Assembly: GCA_034190875.2 (NCBI GenBank)
Contig: CM067350.1
Span: 26,472,050-26,536,049, forward strand
DNA from: Urechis unicinctus
Taxonomy: Eukaryota > Annelida > Polychaeta > Xenopneusta > Urechidae
Reading direction: 5' to 3'
Length of the DNA stretch: 64,000 bases
The translations under genes and the position numbers were made by a program. The notes beneath the pieces were generated by a model. It was not told where the DNA came from, made no database searches, and was given only the letters and a program-made list of their open reading frames with translations. How positions within the stretch are numbered: position 1 is the first letter of the stretch; each line of letters begins with the position of its first letter. Shown piece by piece: positions 1-14,470 of this stretch.

Positions 1-1
1 A

Positions 2-130
2 CTCGACGAATCCAAGAAAATGTTCATGGACTATGCAACTCCCATCGACGAAACGCACGCAAAAAGACTCTTTTGTCGATTTGTCTGTTGGCACGACCGA
101 CAGTCTTCCAAACGTTGTTTCTTCACCTGA
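2..130 (+). CDS. Possible 3' end of a coding exon, cut by the window edge
   Basis: An open frame enters from the window edge, runs 42 codons and stops at a TGA (128-130). Its composition is unlike the AT-rich DNA that follows: it is rich in charged residues, Cys and Phe (for example DESKKMF near the start, RFVCWHD in the middle). The downstream 3 kb is AT-rich with no further frame, which would suit a last exon followed by a 3' UTR. I do not recognise the family. A 42-codon frame can arise by chance, so this is only a candidate. Confidence 0.2.
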   Translation, partial: LDESKKMFMDYATPIDETHAKRLFCRFVCWHDRQSSKRCFFT

Positions 131-3100
131 CTTGCGCAAATACCAATTAATTCATTTTGGATTTCTGGTGAAGTGTATTTACTGTTAAAGTGTGCGTTGT
201 CTAGAGGTTTTGCTAGGATTTGGTCATTTTGTGCGAAGGTCCTCAGTATAGCTATGAAATTGCTGTTATTTTCGGTGTGTCCACTTAATGGTATATTTCT
301 TGTTTACTATGTGTCGGATTGAAAAAAGAACTGGAAGTTATTGATAAAAAAAGATCGCGTTCTATATGATCACGAAAATTCATATTTTAGCCATTACTTG
401 CCCTTAAAGAAACACCTGACTGTGTCTGTCGGTCATTGTTAATTTCCGCACGGCAGAGTTCATTGCACACCTCTGTGGGGAGCCCATTTCTCAGCGCTGA
501 TCGCAGATTCTATTAGGGGTATAGCACACACAGTTATAACCGTGAATAATGACTCAGAAGAACTATCGGATGAATAATTGCAACTGTTAATGTATTGTGT
601 ATATGATATTGTAACCGCGCGCCTCACCATGGTGTCATCCAGTCATCAACTGGCAGTGCATTATCTTGCTGACGCATAATAGGCATAATGTCTGCCCACG
701 CAGTGCCATAAGAGTTTTGCCATACACGTGATAATGGTCTCAATATGACAGTATATGAGACGGGTATATTGTCTTGGGCCTTCTGAGGCCGATGTATTTG
801 CCAGAAAACCTAGCAAATATACAGTAGCTTACCACACTACTGTCACTGTAATAGGTCATAATCATATCTCCATCGGGAAATATTAGGTTAACTGTCACAT
901 TTGACCGCTTGTATCATGATAAAAGTAACAGCGTTTGTGTGACCTTGCGTATAATAATAGTGTAGTGCATCATATGATACAGTAGAGTTGTTTCTCAAAT
1001 GCTTTTTTCTTAGCATGTGTTTTCTATCATGTTCATTTCCATGTGATATTCAGTGGAACATTCCAATTCCATCTAAGTTTATGCGAAGTGTTTAGTATGT
1101 CTTTATTATTGAAAATATATGATTGCATCTGACTACTTCGAACTGTTCTTATCAATTTCTAATCATATTGAAGTCGAGCTAACGTAAGAAGACATGGTCA
1201 CGATATTAAAGGTGCCTGCCATCTGATATAGGGCCAGAGGCCATAAGGTTCAAGATAACAATCAAGCACATATACTTTTTTTAAAGTCAGAACATATTCT
1301 CGTGAGTGTGTAAGCATTCCGTGTAAAGAGAGTCCCTTATCGTTCCTTCTTCATTTGTATGCATAACATAGCAGCCTTCAACCCATATTGTTTGTTCTGG
1401 TTACAGTAATTGGTGTGAAAACGACGTGATGCCATGTGTATGTTTCCTAGATATACAAATACTCTAATGAGCCCCTGACACTTTAACTATAGCAGATGAA
1501 ACGAAACACAGGAAATGTTACGATATAGGGTCGAAAGTGAGTGGTCCTGTTGCTGTCATGCGTTGTGCTGTGAAGGGCCATGTTGTTTGACAGTAGTCAC
1601 TCTTGCCCCAATTTACACTGGGTGTAATCTTTGCAGGGAATGTGCAAGCATATTATAATGGCATGCGCGCTGCTGCAAATGACTCTCTTTATATGCTATC
1701 ATATCATTAATGTCTCCATTATAAAGAATTCTTCGCCTATATTACAATTCTCTGTTTCGCTCGGAATCTAAGTTTCGGCAGTAATATACGCCTCTTATCT
1801 TACTGAAATACATAAGCAAGTAAATTTAGTGGAAAAAAAATCTTAAGGCCAGTTTTATAATGTATGTGAATGGTCTGATTTTATCACATCTTTGCTATGA
1901 AAAAGTTATTGATGTAAATTGCTATCCTTGCTATGAAATTAAAATTAAAAAAGCTCCCCTAATACTTATGTGATAAAGCTTTTTATAATAGAGGGAAATT
2001 TTCCTTTAATGACGACCATCGGTGGGTTTATGTACAGTGTTATGGCGCATTGAAACATCTTTATTCATACTATTCACTCGTGCTATTGTCGGTTACCTGG
2101 CTTTATTGATATTATTCAAAAAGTTATCGAATTTACCATTGCACAAGCGCAATCTACAACCCAATATCTTAATATAAATAGCAAAGCAAACAACATATAT
2201 TTACATTACCATTCCCTGCGTAAAGTGCTAGTTGATTACCTGTGAAACTTAATATGGTTGCATAGTAGGTACACACCATTTTGCTAAAGAGATTTTGATG
2301 AAGCCTTATTTTACTTATGTTGTTAAGATAAATACAACAGGATCCACTTCTGCATCACACATACACTCTAGCATACACATAGACTGAAACCATAATTAAT
2401 CGGTCCATATGCTGCAGCTCTGGGTGCCGAACTATCAGCCTGGTCCGTGTCATTCAATGCAGAGCCACTTTGGCTGTGCAGAGACGACGCCGGACACTCA
2501 AACTCCATTAGCAAAGTTCTCTTTTCACCACGTAAAGGTGTGGTATGAATAAATTATATCATGCCGTACTACAAAATACTTTTAAATTGGTAAGAATAAT
2601 TGATTAGCCAAGAAACAACGCAGAGGAAGCTGTAAGCGTTTTGTTCTCATTTAAGGATGAAAATGGTTCAATCACATTAATCCGCTTACACATAAACCTG
2701 GCAGTTTAAGGGGCCTCTTGAAGTTACCTAGCATAATTCACTCCTCTAGCTAAATAATGTCTTTATCGTGAAACCATTGTTCTTTGTTAGATTTATCAAA
2801 GCAGTTGATTGCAACGCCTTACACGCCCCTATTCCAATTAAAGATAAACTGAATGAAGATCTAATGTTGGAATTTGAGCCAACCTGCCAATCAAACATCT
2901 ACAAGTCATGATTCCTAAAATCTGAGGAGTTTCAAATCCATACAATGAACACCAAATATGAAATGTAAAAAGGAATTTAATATTAAAGGTTTCATCAATA
3001 TGTATGAATTGAGAGTCAATAGGTCATAACCTATATACTCATATATCTCGTGCTATACAAATGCAGCTAAATAACTCACCGTAAATGAACTTAAACGTGG

Positions 3101-3225
3101 TATTTTGTTTTGATTTAATCAGTGTGTTGTGACCTAATGAATCATCAGCAAGTGAGTTTTGATATTGATATTAAAGGAATACTATTATTTTATCACAATT
3201 CCGTTTGTAATCGAAAACAAACTGG
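131..3225. other. AT-rich intergenic DNA, no gene seen
   Basis: I find no frame of useful length, no tRNA-like fold and no repeat array here. If the frame at the left edge is a real terminal exon, the first part of this stretch would be its 3' UTR and downstream flank. Confidence 0.5.
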
Positions 3226-3876
<651 letters not shown>

Positions 3877-5984
3877 TTGCTGAAAAAATCTAGAAAACAA
3901 GATCAATATTATCATTGTTGGCACTTTAAGAGGTTTGACAGGGGTTAATTCAACAAATGCCAAACAACAAGCTGCCTAACTGCATTTATACCAGGCCTTG
4001 ATCGATTTTATCATTTGTACCACAAATACCATGCATTGCATGTAGATTATTTAGGTATATTTAACTTTTCATTCGCTTGTTACATATGTTGCTTCTATGT
4101 TCAGTTCTTTTATAAACGTTTCTGTCTTCAAGTTAATGTTCATATGAACGAACCTGCAAAGAGTGCATCAACGACCAAGACTTATGTGCGTAGAGCGATG
4201 AGGCTTGTAAAGATTGTATCTCCAAATAATTGACAATCAATTATTCAGTATTTGCTCTGGCACAAGCACTGTGCAATCCATTTGTTTTGTTGATAACTCA
4301 CACACGATATTTCCGTTCTAAATCACCTCAAGGTTGGCGGTATCACGTAGATTGTACCTGGGGGTGATAATGTCCACCCTTCATACCTCTTTCAAACCAA
4401 CAAGATGATTAAGTACTTGTCCCTTTGAAAGGGTTCTTCTCGGCTACAAAGATGGTAAGGACATTCTTGTCTGCCTTCGCCATCCAAATCACCGCCTTGA
4501 CTCTGGGCCTTGATGGGGCCTGGATTTTCAGTATCATCCCTAAAAGCTCTCTTTGTAATTAGTCCATTACTCAACCTTTGATACCAGCACGTGTTATAAA
4601 AGCTGAGGTCGACCGACGAGATGGTACGGTAGGAATGATGTGCATATGCATATGCGTTCGTGATGGGTGGCTAACAGCTGTATCGATAAATATCGTAATA
4701 ATCATATCACATCTAGAATGGAACTTGATTAATTACGTTGCAGTCACGAAGGCCTACCCTGTACACGCACGATTTGGGGCGTTCGAATCATACTCAACAT
4801 ATTTCAAGCATCGATTGCAGACCAATATGTTCGATTGAAAATGGGTCAAATCAATGTACAAAACAAGTTAACCAATCAACATCCCGATACGCTTTCCACT
4901 TTTCTGGCTGGCTAGAAAATTATACTGATATTCAGTCACAGTTCAGAAGATGTAAGCGTTTTCGTTAACAGAAAGGTTTTAATTCAGGTACAGAGCAGAT
5001 AACCGTTTAGTCTATCAACTTTAGAAACACGAGTCTGACACAACAGTAAAGGGATTTGCTGTTCAAGCCATTTTGCTTTGATGCTATTAAACGAAGTATC
5101 ACAAATAGGCTCCTATTACGGCACACATAGCCCTCATTAACAATATATGAGACTAAACAATGTCTGACAAAAACTTCTGCGTTTTACCTACTGTGAATAT
5201 ATCCATTTTCTCATCATGTATTTGATGTACCTCCGGTCTGAATTTATTTTGTTAATCAGCAATATGAAGTTTATCAGTTTTAAAATAATTTGCTCCATTG
5301 TGTAGCACTGTTCATATTCGATTCATTGTCTTCCTCTCCGGCGCCCACGTATATCATGTATTCTGCCTGACGCAGGCATTGTCGTGTTTGATATCAACCA
5401 AATGTCATGTGAAAGCAGTTCTGTCAAATCCAATTCAGTGTAGTTGGTGTGTGAAATTGCATTGTTGTACTAGGCCCGGAATTTGCTGTTGATCATGTTT
5501 TGATCATTGTGTAAGATTGAGATCGTATATTTGCTGTGTGAGATGCGAGCATGCGACAGTCTTTTGTGTTATACAAAATTATCGAAAGGAACTGGACCAA
5601 ACCAATCAGAAGACATCTCTGATGGTTTAGAATAACAGGGGAGTTAATCACTATTGATATTAGCTTTGCAAATGAGTAAAACAAATAAAACTGTGTACCG
5701 ATCTATCTATTTTGGTGTAAATAAGTGATGGCTGTCCGCACCATTGAAACCCTTGCACCTGATTGACCCGTTGAGATTATGCTAAATTGATTGACGCATT
5801 TGATACTCACTGTACGCCATAATATTTCCTTAATTAATGGCCCAGCAATGAACTCCTTCCATCGCAATAAGAACCAATACACGTTTAAACTACACTATAA
5901 AATATTTGGTGTTCAACCGAGACATCTTTATATATATCCCATTTGATGTTCAAGACAGCAATCACGTAGTGTAGCCTGCAAGGA
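3877..5984. other. Intergenic DNA, no gene seen
   Basis: Short frames of 60-86 codons occur on both strands, with no recognisable motif, no composition shift and no sign of paralogues elsewhere in the window. Confidence 0.45.
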
Positions 5985-6372
5985 CCGAATGAGTGGGGAG
6001 AGTGATATTGCTGGGAAAAGCCGTCCCATCATATTGCGTCCACCGTCACTTAAGGGGCATGTGTTCGACTGTAGTGATGACTCGTGTACTTGATCGCTGA
6101 TCAATAGCGGGCGATTGAGGTCTTTGATAGCTTGGGTGTGTTGAGACCTAGCTGTTGGGTGCTATGCCAACCATACAGCAACCTGCTGCATGCTGCCGCT
6201 AATTATGCTGGAGTCACCAATTGCTAGGCCGCTAGGTGGCTCCCATCGGCGGTGGCGCTTCGGGAGTTGCACCAGCATGCTAAAAGAGCTTGTGGAGACG
6301 CGTAGACAGGTTGACAGAGCGCCCAGTGCCAGTCTGCGTCACCCACGACCGCTGTTGTGAGTCAGTCGCTCT
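5985..6372. other. CpG-rich GC-rich island holding a short protein-like frame
   Basis: About 390 bases are clearly richer in G, C and CpG than the sequence on either side (clusters such as GCGGGCGA, CGGCGGTGGCGC, GACGCG). A 34-codon ATG frame on the + strand (5989-6093) contains KGHVFDCSD. In the same frame a second stretch without stops runs from about 6153 to the TGA near 6358. The shift in composition could mean a promoter CpG island, an old exon or a fragment of a GC-rich mobile element. No initiator or TATA motif is evident nearby, so I do not call a promoter. Confidence 0.35.
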
Positions 6373-9300
6373 TCCGCTGCATTGGCATTTACAACTTAGT
6401 TATGGGATAATCCGTTTTTGACCCGTGTTCCTGCGTTTTATAAAGACTCCTCTTGCCTTGAATCCACTGCATATGACTCACAATAACACAGTGTCTCGAG
6501 GCTCATGGTAAGTTCTCATCACCTCTCCGTAGCAGGATATTCGTAACTATCACGATTCATAGCGTATTGATGTACCTATGGTCAACATTGGAGTAGCAGC
6601 GCCCAGTGAATCGTAGGCGGAAGTCGACAAAAATCAATAGTTGTGACTACCAGGAATGAATGCCATAGTTGGTAAGTGCGGAAGCATTCAATTAAAATCG
6701 AATAGGACAGAGATTTCTTTAGGAAAGGTCTTACTGTTCAGTTTCATCTATCGAACACGTGCTAGGCAGTGGAGCAGTCTGACTGACCTTACGTCAGTTT
6801 AAGGTTCATCCTTATGAAAAGAATCACAGCCTCGAATGCTCAGACGCCCAAAGGAAAATTCTGTGCTCTGAAGAGGTGGCTCTTGACTGTGATATAAACA
6901 GTGCGTTATCACTTGCAGTCGTCGGGATATTTGAACACTGTAACCGTGAATGCCTTACATTTGGCCAGAAGAAGTACGACAGGACTGGAACGTTATACAG
7001 GTAAGCAGACAATTACCTGATAAGAGATATCAGATTTGTTATCCTTTGCTACTTTATCTTCCAGTCTGGATTTTTACAATTGAAAACGTTTGAGAATGAG
7101 CAAAGCAATAACAAACGTAACTTACCTGGCCTGTATTTTCTAAGTATATAGGAGTTATGCGTCGCGATGCTTTTGCCATTTCTGTATATTTTATTATATT
7201 GCTTGCCGTCGAAAGCAACATTCATGGCCATAAAAGAGCTGACATTTGTCAGTCAGCGGTCGGCGATTCGACGCAACGCGGGCTAGTTCTTGTGACATAA
7301 TTCATCAACGACTACTGAATACCATCTGTAAACACTTTACCACCCCCAATCCGCAAAGGGCATCTCTAACTCTTCCCTTCGCCTCCCCTGCTTCATCGCA
7401 GACAGCTGCCACTATGACGTGCTCTAAATCATAGTGCACGCAAATAGCATGACTTAACCTTGTTCTTATCCTCATCCATCAGACTCCATACATTCCATGC
7501 ATGACCACCAGATCTACTGCATAAAGGAACGCCCACAAGGTGAGGCACGCTCATTGCTAGGCATTAAATAATCTCCCAGCGCACGCAGATACTTATTGTG
7601 GTTTATCGCTTTGGAGGCATGCAAGTGCGACTCCACCCTGACATTGGTTGATTCACTGCACTGATTCTGCAATACGTAACAATACAATTCAGAGGAGCAC
7701 AACTGGTGTTGTTCAAAATGTGTAATTGCTATTAGTTCTTCGATTTTATTTTGATCAGTGCACCGATTTTGACTTAATCAGTGTGCTTTGTATAAATGGG
7801 TGTATTACACTAAATAGGTCGACCGTAATTCATGCAGCATTTAATGCATCGCTTCAATGCTATGCCTGAAAATACATTTGTAGTAAATTTGTATTTCAAC
7901 CTATACGATCTTCAATCGTTCGACCATACTAAATGTCTTACCATGATACGGCTCAGCTTACTGTTAGATACATAAAGCAAGAATTCAGTACACTTACAGA
8001 TAGTCCATGTATGTGATATGGTTATAATATATTTACGAGAGCACTGTGATTAGTTGTCTTCGTCTCAATTGTTGAACAAATATGACAACCATTTATCGAT
8101 ATTTGCATCACATGCATAACTATATTCTAAAGTAAATTGCAAATACGTTGCAAGATATTCCGGTTACTTATTGTGCATCATATTAATAAAGTGTGGAAAA
8201 GATAATACTGAAGGCAAATATAGTGAACCCGCGATAAGCTTGTGTTTTGTGAGCAGTGATTGGATGGACTGGAGAGGATTCCGGTGCTTCTTACATACAA
8301 ACCAACGGAGTTAACGCGACGATACGACGTCAGGAAATCCCACATGATCTATAAGTACTTTTCAAACTGGTATTTTATAGCATGTCTTCGTAATAACTGT
8401 ACCAAGGACATGTCCTATGTTCATCGCTATATCTAAACCCCTTTTCATCCCACAGAGTATCTTGGTCGGGCCACATATATAACCTTTCTGTATGGTAAAT
8501 AGCTAGCATGAATAGCATTTCATACAGTGGTGGCTGCTCTAAGCACCATATGCAATTCACATATAACGCTTATTCGAAATAGTTACTTGTGCAGACTCCA
8601 CCTTGATATATCGGCATCTCTATGCGATAGCTGTTTCTTGGAATAAAGATATCAACAAACATCGTCGTAGTGGTGATAATACGTTGACTCATAGTAATAC
8701 TGATGTCTATGTAAATTAATGGATAGTGCCCTGGCAGAAAAATATTATAGAATTAACCCGCAATAGCTAGGTGACTCCTTTTACTCAAGATACCTAGTCT
8801 AAAACCAAAAAAACATGCAGGCATATGGAATTATTCGTCAGTGATAGGGTGTTAACGCTAGTAGTGCAACCGCCTCGAATGAAGCTAGTTGATGTATTAA
8901 AGGCGGTAAAAGAGGTGATACAGTCCCGCTACCTATGCAGTAATAAAACATCAGGTATATTTCAACGATGTTTTACCACGTCGATTTCCAGGCACCCAGA
9001 TGGCTGATTATGAATGGAAAACTCAATTGATTCACTTGCATACATTCTGGTGTGGATAGTATCTGGTATGTGATATTAACTCGCGTGGTAAATCGTTCGC
9101 AATTCCTATCGCCAACAATGAAATTAATATTCATGTGCTGAAATTTTGCACCTCATTGTATGAGGTATATAATTAGATGAACCCTAAGTATGGGACCCAT
9201 TCAATATACATAAATAACTCATGCAATGACTCTCATTAGCGACCTGTGATAAATTAATAGCCGTATTGTACCGTCCCAGCTTGTGGCTTGAAAAACGTAT

Positions 9301-10215
9301 GAAATACATTCATGGATTTGCGACTATGTGTAACGATTTCTAGTAAAATGCAGCTGCACAGGTAAGACATGTCACTTTTTCAAGGACCCCAGAAAAAAGT
9401 TTCAAAAGGCGTATACGATCCTTTTCATGAAGCTGAATGCACCTGCTGTTAACAACCGAGAAAGTGCCGAGAAAATGCACATTGACTCACTTACGCTTGG
9501 TTGCAAACTGACACCACTAATGTTCAATAAAATATAATGTATATCCCCACATCAAATTGAACACTCATAAGGAATCGGGATTTTCCCAATCGACACGAAA
9601 TTGGATTTCTTTCGATTTTCGGTATAGTATATTTCTTTCATAAACCTGGTTTCCAAGCTGGGGGAAAAGACACCGTTTGTGACATTGTAGCTTCTTCCAA
9701 ATTGTGTTAAGCCGTAGCGTCTGTTCTGATTTAGGTACCGCATTTACATTCGCGAGGGCCTTGATCATGCAACTATTCCACTTATTTACGATTGGCGGAT
9801 AGCTAAAAGCATATCCTTATGCTCGTACTAGGCAACCATTCCTGTTGTGTGTAGCTGTCGTTGTTAGCCCACTTTTGTAACCTGCTTCCCGCTTTGTTGC
9901 TATTATTGGAATAATATAATTAAATGCGCTAAGTATATTAATGTTTTTTCTATGATATGTGTACGAACCATTTTCTCACGTTATGATAATGCTTCCCTCG
10001 GTGCTTGTCTAACGGATCATACAATCAGTTTTTTCCTGGGCAAGGTAGATAACAAGTGAACTATCTTTCCTTCATAACAGACCATCTGTTTGTGCCTTAT
10101 TCATGTATCTAATAACAAGGATTGATCTCTTGGTGAATCATTCACTGAAATTTGTTTTGGAACCTGGATATATCATCGAATGACTTCAACTAGCCGTGAG
10201 TGATGCGTCAGTTTT
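6373..10215. other. Intergenic DNA, no gene seen
   Basis: Only short, unsupported frames of about 60-67 codons are present on both strands. A slightly CpG-rich patch lies at about 7246-7437 (an open frame rich in Ser, Thr and Pro), but nothing in it is recognisable. Confidence 0.4.
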
Positions 10216-10221
10216 TTGTTG

Positions 10222-10467
10222 ATGAAGAGTCCACTGTGCCGGATGATTGCTCAAAGCAAAGTGATCAATGTGCCAGGCGTCGCTAGTATTCCCTGGTGGA
10301 ACATTGACGTCAACATCGCGATGCATCTCCAAGACTTCCACTTATACCACCGAGCTCAAACACAGCTTGAGGTACGACACAATATCAGCCTCGCCACTAA
10401 ACGTTTAGCGATTATCATACATGGATTTGAGGAGTGTATGAGCGCCGTTATCCGGCCCTTCGAGTGA
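10222..10467 (+). other. Short protein-like frame, possibly a degraded GTPase C-terminal helix region
   Basis: An 81-codon ATG frame, preceded closely by an in-frame stop (10201-10203), contains VPGVASIP, then an amphipathic segment with NIDVNIAMHLQDFHLYH and a QL pair, then SLATKRLA. The order of Pro-Gly turn, Asp-containing hydrophobic helix, aromatic plus Gln-Leu, and Ser-Leu-x-x-Lys-Arg resembles the C-terminal helical part of immunity-related GTPases. No P-loop or switch motif is visible nearby, so at best this is an isolated exon or a fossil. An 82-codon frame on the other strand overlaps it. Chance is a serious alternative. Confidence 0.15.
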
Positions 10468-10925
10468 TTGCCCATGCCATTGATCACGAGCACGATCAAT
10501 ACAGCCCGCTTGAGGCTTGCCGTTGTTAGGTTTTGTATATGGTCGATGCTTTGTGACAAGCTGTTATTCTTTTGATGGTCATCTCGTATGGAGTTAAACC
10601 ACACCGATTAGTGTATTTTTCATTACATTCTATGTTAACATTTTGAATGTTTTGCATGGGCGGCTCATTCCGTGCGTGCCTTAATCAAAGGAAGTTGTCT
10701 CTCGTGCAATGGAATGCGTTTAAATCCTTATGGTCGGTCGTACTCCACGGACACTAAGTGGAGCATGCAATGTTTGCATGTTTGTACCTGTATCAAGTTA
10801 CTACTTATTTATTGTGTAACAAAAGGGACTATGTCAATAATATCGACATGGTAAAGACAACGTAAATAATATTTATATCATTGATGGTGCTTCAGCTCCA
10901 CGATGGGTTGATACTCGCAACGAAA

Positions 10926-11341
10926 TTTAGCAGTCAATCACTAGCAGGTGGTCACCAAGCAAGTCACAGTCAGAAGCAGGTGGTCATCTAGCAAGGAGTA
11001 TTTAGTGGCGAACAAGTCTCATTCACAACAGATGGTCATCTAGATGGTCATCTAGCTTGTCGGTCACAATCAATAACAGGTGATTATCTAGCAGGTCTCA
11101 ATGAGTAACAGGTGATCATCTAGCTAGTCACGATCAGTAGCAAGTGGTCATTTAGCTAATCCCAATCAGTAACAGGCGGTACCTAGCAATGCACAATCAG
11201 TAGAAGGTGCCCGTCCAACAGGTCACAATCAGTAGCAGGTTTTCATCTAGCTAGTCACAATCAGTACCAGGGGGTCATCTAGCAAGGAGCATTCAGTAGC
11301 AGGTGGTCATCTAGCTAGTCATCATCTGTTGCATGTGATGT
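10926..11341. repeat. 32-bp minisatellite, about 13 degenerate copies
   Basis: The unit reads approximately AGCAGGTGGTCATCTAG followed by CTAGTCACAATCAGT. Copies vary by substitutions and small deletions. One local duplication of the ATGGTCATCTAG part lies near 11032-11056. The period is 32, so it keeps no reading frame. Confidence 0.9.
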
Positions 11342-13815
11342 TTTCTGTGTTACTGACAGGACCAGTTCAAAAATGGCTGGTCTATTGAATAGAAGGACAT
11401 GATTATTGAAAGGAATATTTTATTATTTAGAGCGAATTTTCAAATCGATGCCGACATTCCATGACTGGCATTATATAAGCAATGGTGCTGTTGATATTGC
11501 ATGTAGTATTGCATTTATGTGTGATAATTAGCAATTTCAACTCTGCCTTTTGGCACTGGATTCACATGATATCAATGTGACAAGGGAAATTTTCCAATGT
11601 GTCGTTGAAAATGTTGTTACCATCAAAAATCATATCGGGTTATTGATGTGTTTATAAAATTGAAAGATCGAAATTATCATAATTCATGTACATGCTTTTT
11701 AAAGCATCCACATTGTTAACCATAATTCTACATTTTGTGAAAACAATACATTATTGGGAGGTGTAATATCATTTGCATGGTTCACCGCAAGGTGTCAACG
11801 AGAAATAATCCACTGACTGCAGATGTTGTACGCAAACATTGATAAGTGTTCAATCCATCCCTCCACAAGCCATAAAAAAGAAAGGTTCCTACGAGTCACA
11901 TTCCTTGAATATAAACGCAAATTTCGCGTCAAAAAGTTACAATCACATATCAAAGTTAAGCATAACTCAAAGAGGCTTGTTGCCGTAATTAGTTTGCATA
12001 ATGTTTTTTCAGTCAGGATTCCTGGGTTTTTCTAATAAACATCGTGCGTGAAACACGCGTTTGACTAACTCGCGTTTAGTGCACTATCCACGGATTCATC
12101 ATGCTTTTGAATTGTTGTTTTATTCAGTCACAATCCAGAAGATTGATTGTGCTATGCTAATACTAGTTAACGACCAAAATCAACTTCTTATTCCAGTCCC
12201 GCAATGTGATCGGTCTTATTGTCATATCAAATGATACATTGCCTTCATTTGGTTGAGATAATGGACCAAATCATATATCAACTTATTCGATCTGTCAGCG
12301 CACGTACAACCAATGTCCTGATGAATCAGATGCTTGGTTGGCGAAATATGTACAAACCATTTGTCGAATTTATGAGAGATGATGACAATAGTTTAGAATA
12401 CTGTTTATGTGTAATATGTGCTGTTGTGTCACTATCTTCGATCGAGTGAGAACCAGTTAAGAATAGCTTTATTCCTGGACACGTATACACAAAGTGCTTG
12501 ACGCTTATTCTGGATTTCTAGAGAACAACGTTATTCCAATAACATATGGACATTCACACCTAGTCTTCCGCTCCTGTCGCCTGTGTTTACCTGCGCCACC
12601 AAATACCTCATAGTCTTATATATGTGTGTCCCATTGCAATAGTGTAACATATAGAGGATGTTATATTCGATCGTTTGGTCAATTCTTTTGGTCTGTTGTG
12701 CAAGCTTTGATAAGAACGATACTCACAATTTAAAGTATTCGTTGATTCTATTAGATGTCCCGTGTTTTCGTTGTGTATGACGTCATATAGTAACGGTAAG
12801 GTCTGTCAAAACGAGCTTCGGAAATATGTGTAATAGCCTTGCTGCGGCACAACTTTAGCTCCTTGCTAAGAAACGCAAGTAAGGCCTGGGTGTTTATGTG
12901 TAAGAAATCCCACGAAGACTTTTATTACAGTCTGATTATACTTTATTGATTTTCATATGTTAATTTGGTGGGCATGTGTGAGAATCGTTTATGTCAATAA
13001 TACCATTCAATGATATGTGGAGGTAGACACCCGTCTCCTTTTCAGTTATGTCTAAAATAATCTTCAATAATCCAAATTACAAACTTAAACTACGTGTCCT
13101 ATTTAGGACATGTATTTGGATAACATTGCTTAAAACTTTGTTTATTATCAATATGTTTCTGTGTAGCCGTGTCTATAACGTCAGCTTCTGCAGCAATGAC
13201 CAATAGCTTATTCTTCTTTGCTGTGTGATAGGCAGCTGCATTGCATATTTTATAACTTTCTTTACAGTTCATTCCAATTGTACTTAAGCGTGATCGTGTG
13301 TTCGTGTGTCCAGACTTCACACTATACTAAATGACAATCTAAATTGCTGTAACTATTTCCTGGCACTACACACTGCGTATGAGGTTGATAAAACATTCGG
13401 ACATGTCAGTAGCGACATTATGTGGCATTGCTACGCAGCGTTAATGAATGTCCAACATTATACCAGTAAGCACCGTTAGTACCTGCCATTGTGCAATAAG
13501 TAAGCATTCCTAGGGCTTTAAAACTGTCTGTCTGCTTTAAAACTTCATCGATGGATAACCACACCTTCGAAAAAATATACCACTGGAAATCGATGAATTG
13601 TAATAACATCTGATTGATTAATAACACAAACATTGTATGAAATTGGATATTGCATGGCACATTCCTCTTCAAATCAAATGCGAATGCACAGGTGTGCGCA
13701 TGCGTTTAGGTGTAAGGTGGTATCTTAACCAAGCCACGAATCAATTTGACAGCGATATTCCAGCATTCATCACTTATATAGACAAGGCCTTCCCCGCCCT
13801 ACTTACGAGGTCACA
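11342..13815. other. Intergenic DNA, no gene seen
   Basis: Scattered frames of 70-84 codons on both strands lack any motif or paralogue. No repeats of note. Confidence 0.4.
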
Positions 13816-14000
13816 CTTGCTAGGTAAAGAGCAGAGCTGAGAACTAAGATGGTCATTAATGTCAGCGTCTATGCCTAGGACATCACCATAAATCAAATCG
13901 CATGCAACATATTGCCTTAATATGTGCGTCACGATTCCTTTTTTCTGTTGTTAATTAGTATAGTCTTTTGTAAGCACATTCTGTACCGGCCTGTGGATCA
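13816..14000. repeat. Local dispersed duplication, copy 1
   Basis: Shares with 14316-14470 an ordered series of blocks: GCTAGGTAAAG, then AATCAAATCGCATGCAACA followed by TATTGCCTTAAT, then ATTCCTTTTTTCTGTTGTT. The copies are well diverged with small indels. The spacing between copies is about 500 bp. Confidence 0.6.
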
Positions 14001-14315
14001 CATAACAAGCGGGATGGACAGCCAAAGGCACCAAAGTGTTTTTATGGATTAAATGCAGCTTTGTTTCAGCCAGTAAAATAATAGTACAATAGCCTTCATG
14101 CTGTTCATTCGTTGTTGACCCAATTATAGTCTCGTGAAAGGTGTATAATAGCGTACGTCTATGCTCCTTTCATGATATTATAAATGATAATCCGCTGCTA
14201 TAGGTTCACGCAAAGGTACCATCATTAAAGGCGACATTTAGGACACATGGGGTAACTGCAATAAATGATATTCTATCTAACTTTGTGTCAATAAAATAAA
14301 AAAACTTTTATGTGG

Positions 14316-14470
14316 CTGGCTAGGTAAAGGATAAAAAAGCCATGTGTCAATACCAAGGCTAGTGGCAACGTAATATATCAAAGCGCATATAACACATTGC
14401 TTAATAGACGAAGTCCATAATTCCTATTTTTGTTGTTGCTGTAATAATAAAGGGCAATACTACCTCGGCA
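14316..14470. repeat. Local dispersed duplication, copy 2
   Basis: Diverged counterpart of 13816-14000 in the same orientation. The matching blocks are GCTAGGTAAAG, TATCAAAGCGCATATAACA with ATTGCTTAAT, and ATTCCTATTTTTGTTGTT. Confidence 0.6.

Noticed and set aside
10926-11341. Evenly spaced repeats that could suggest a CRISPR array
   Set aside because: The units are contiguous with no unique spacers, diverged from one another, and the setting is eukaryotic.
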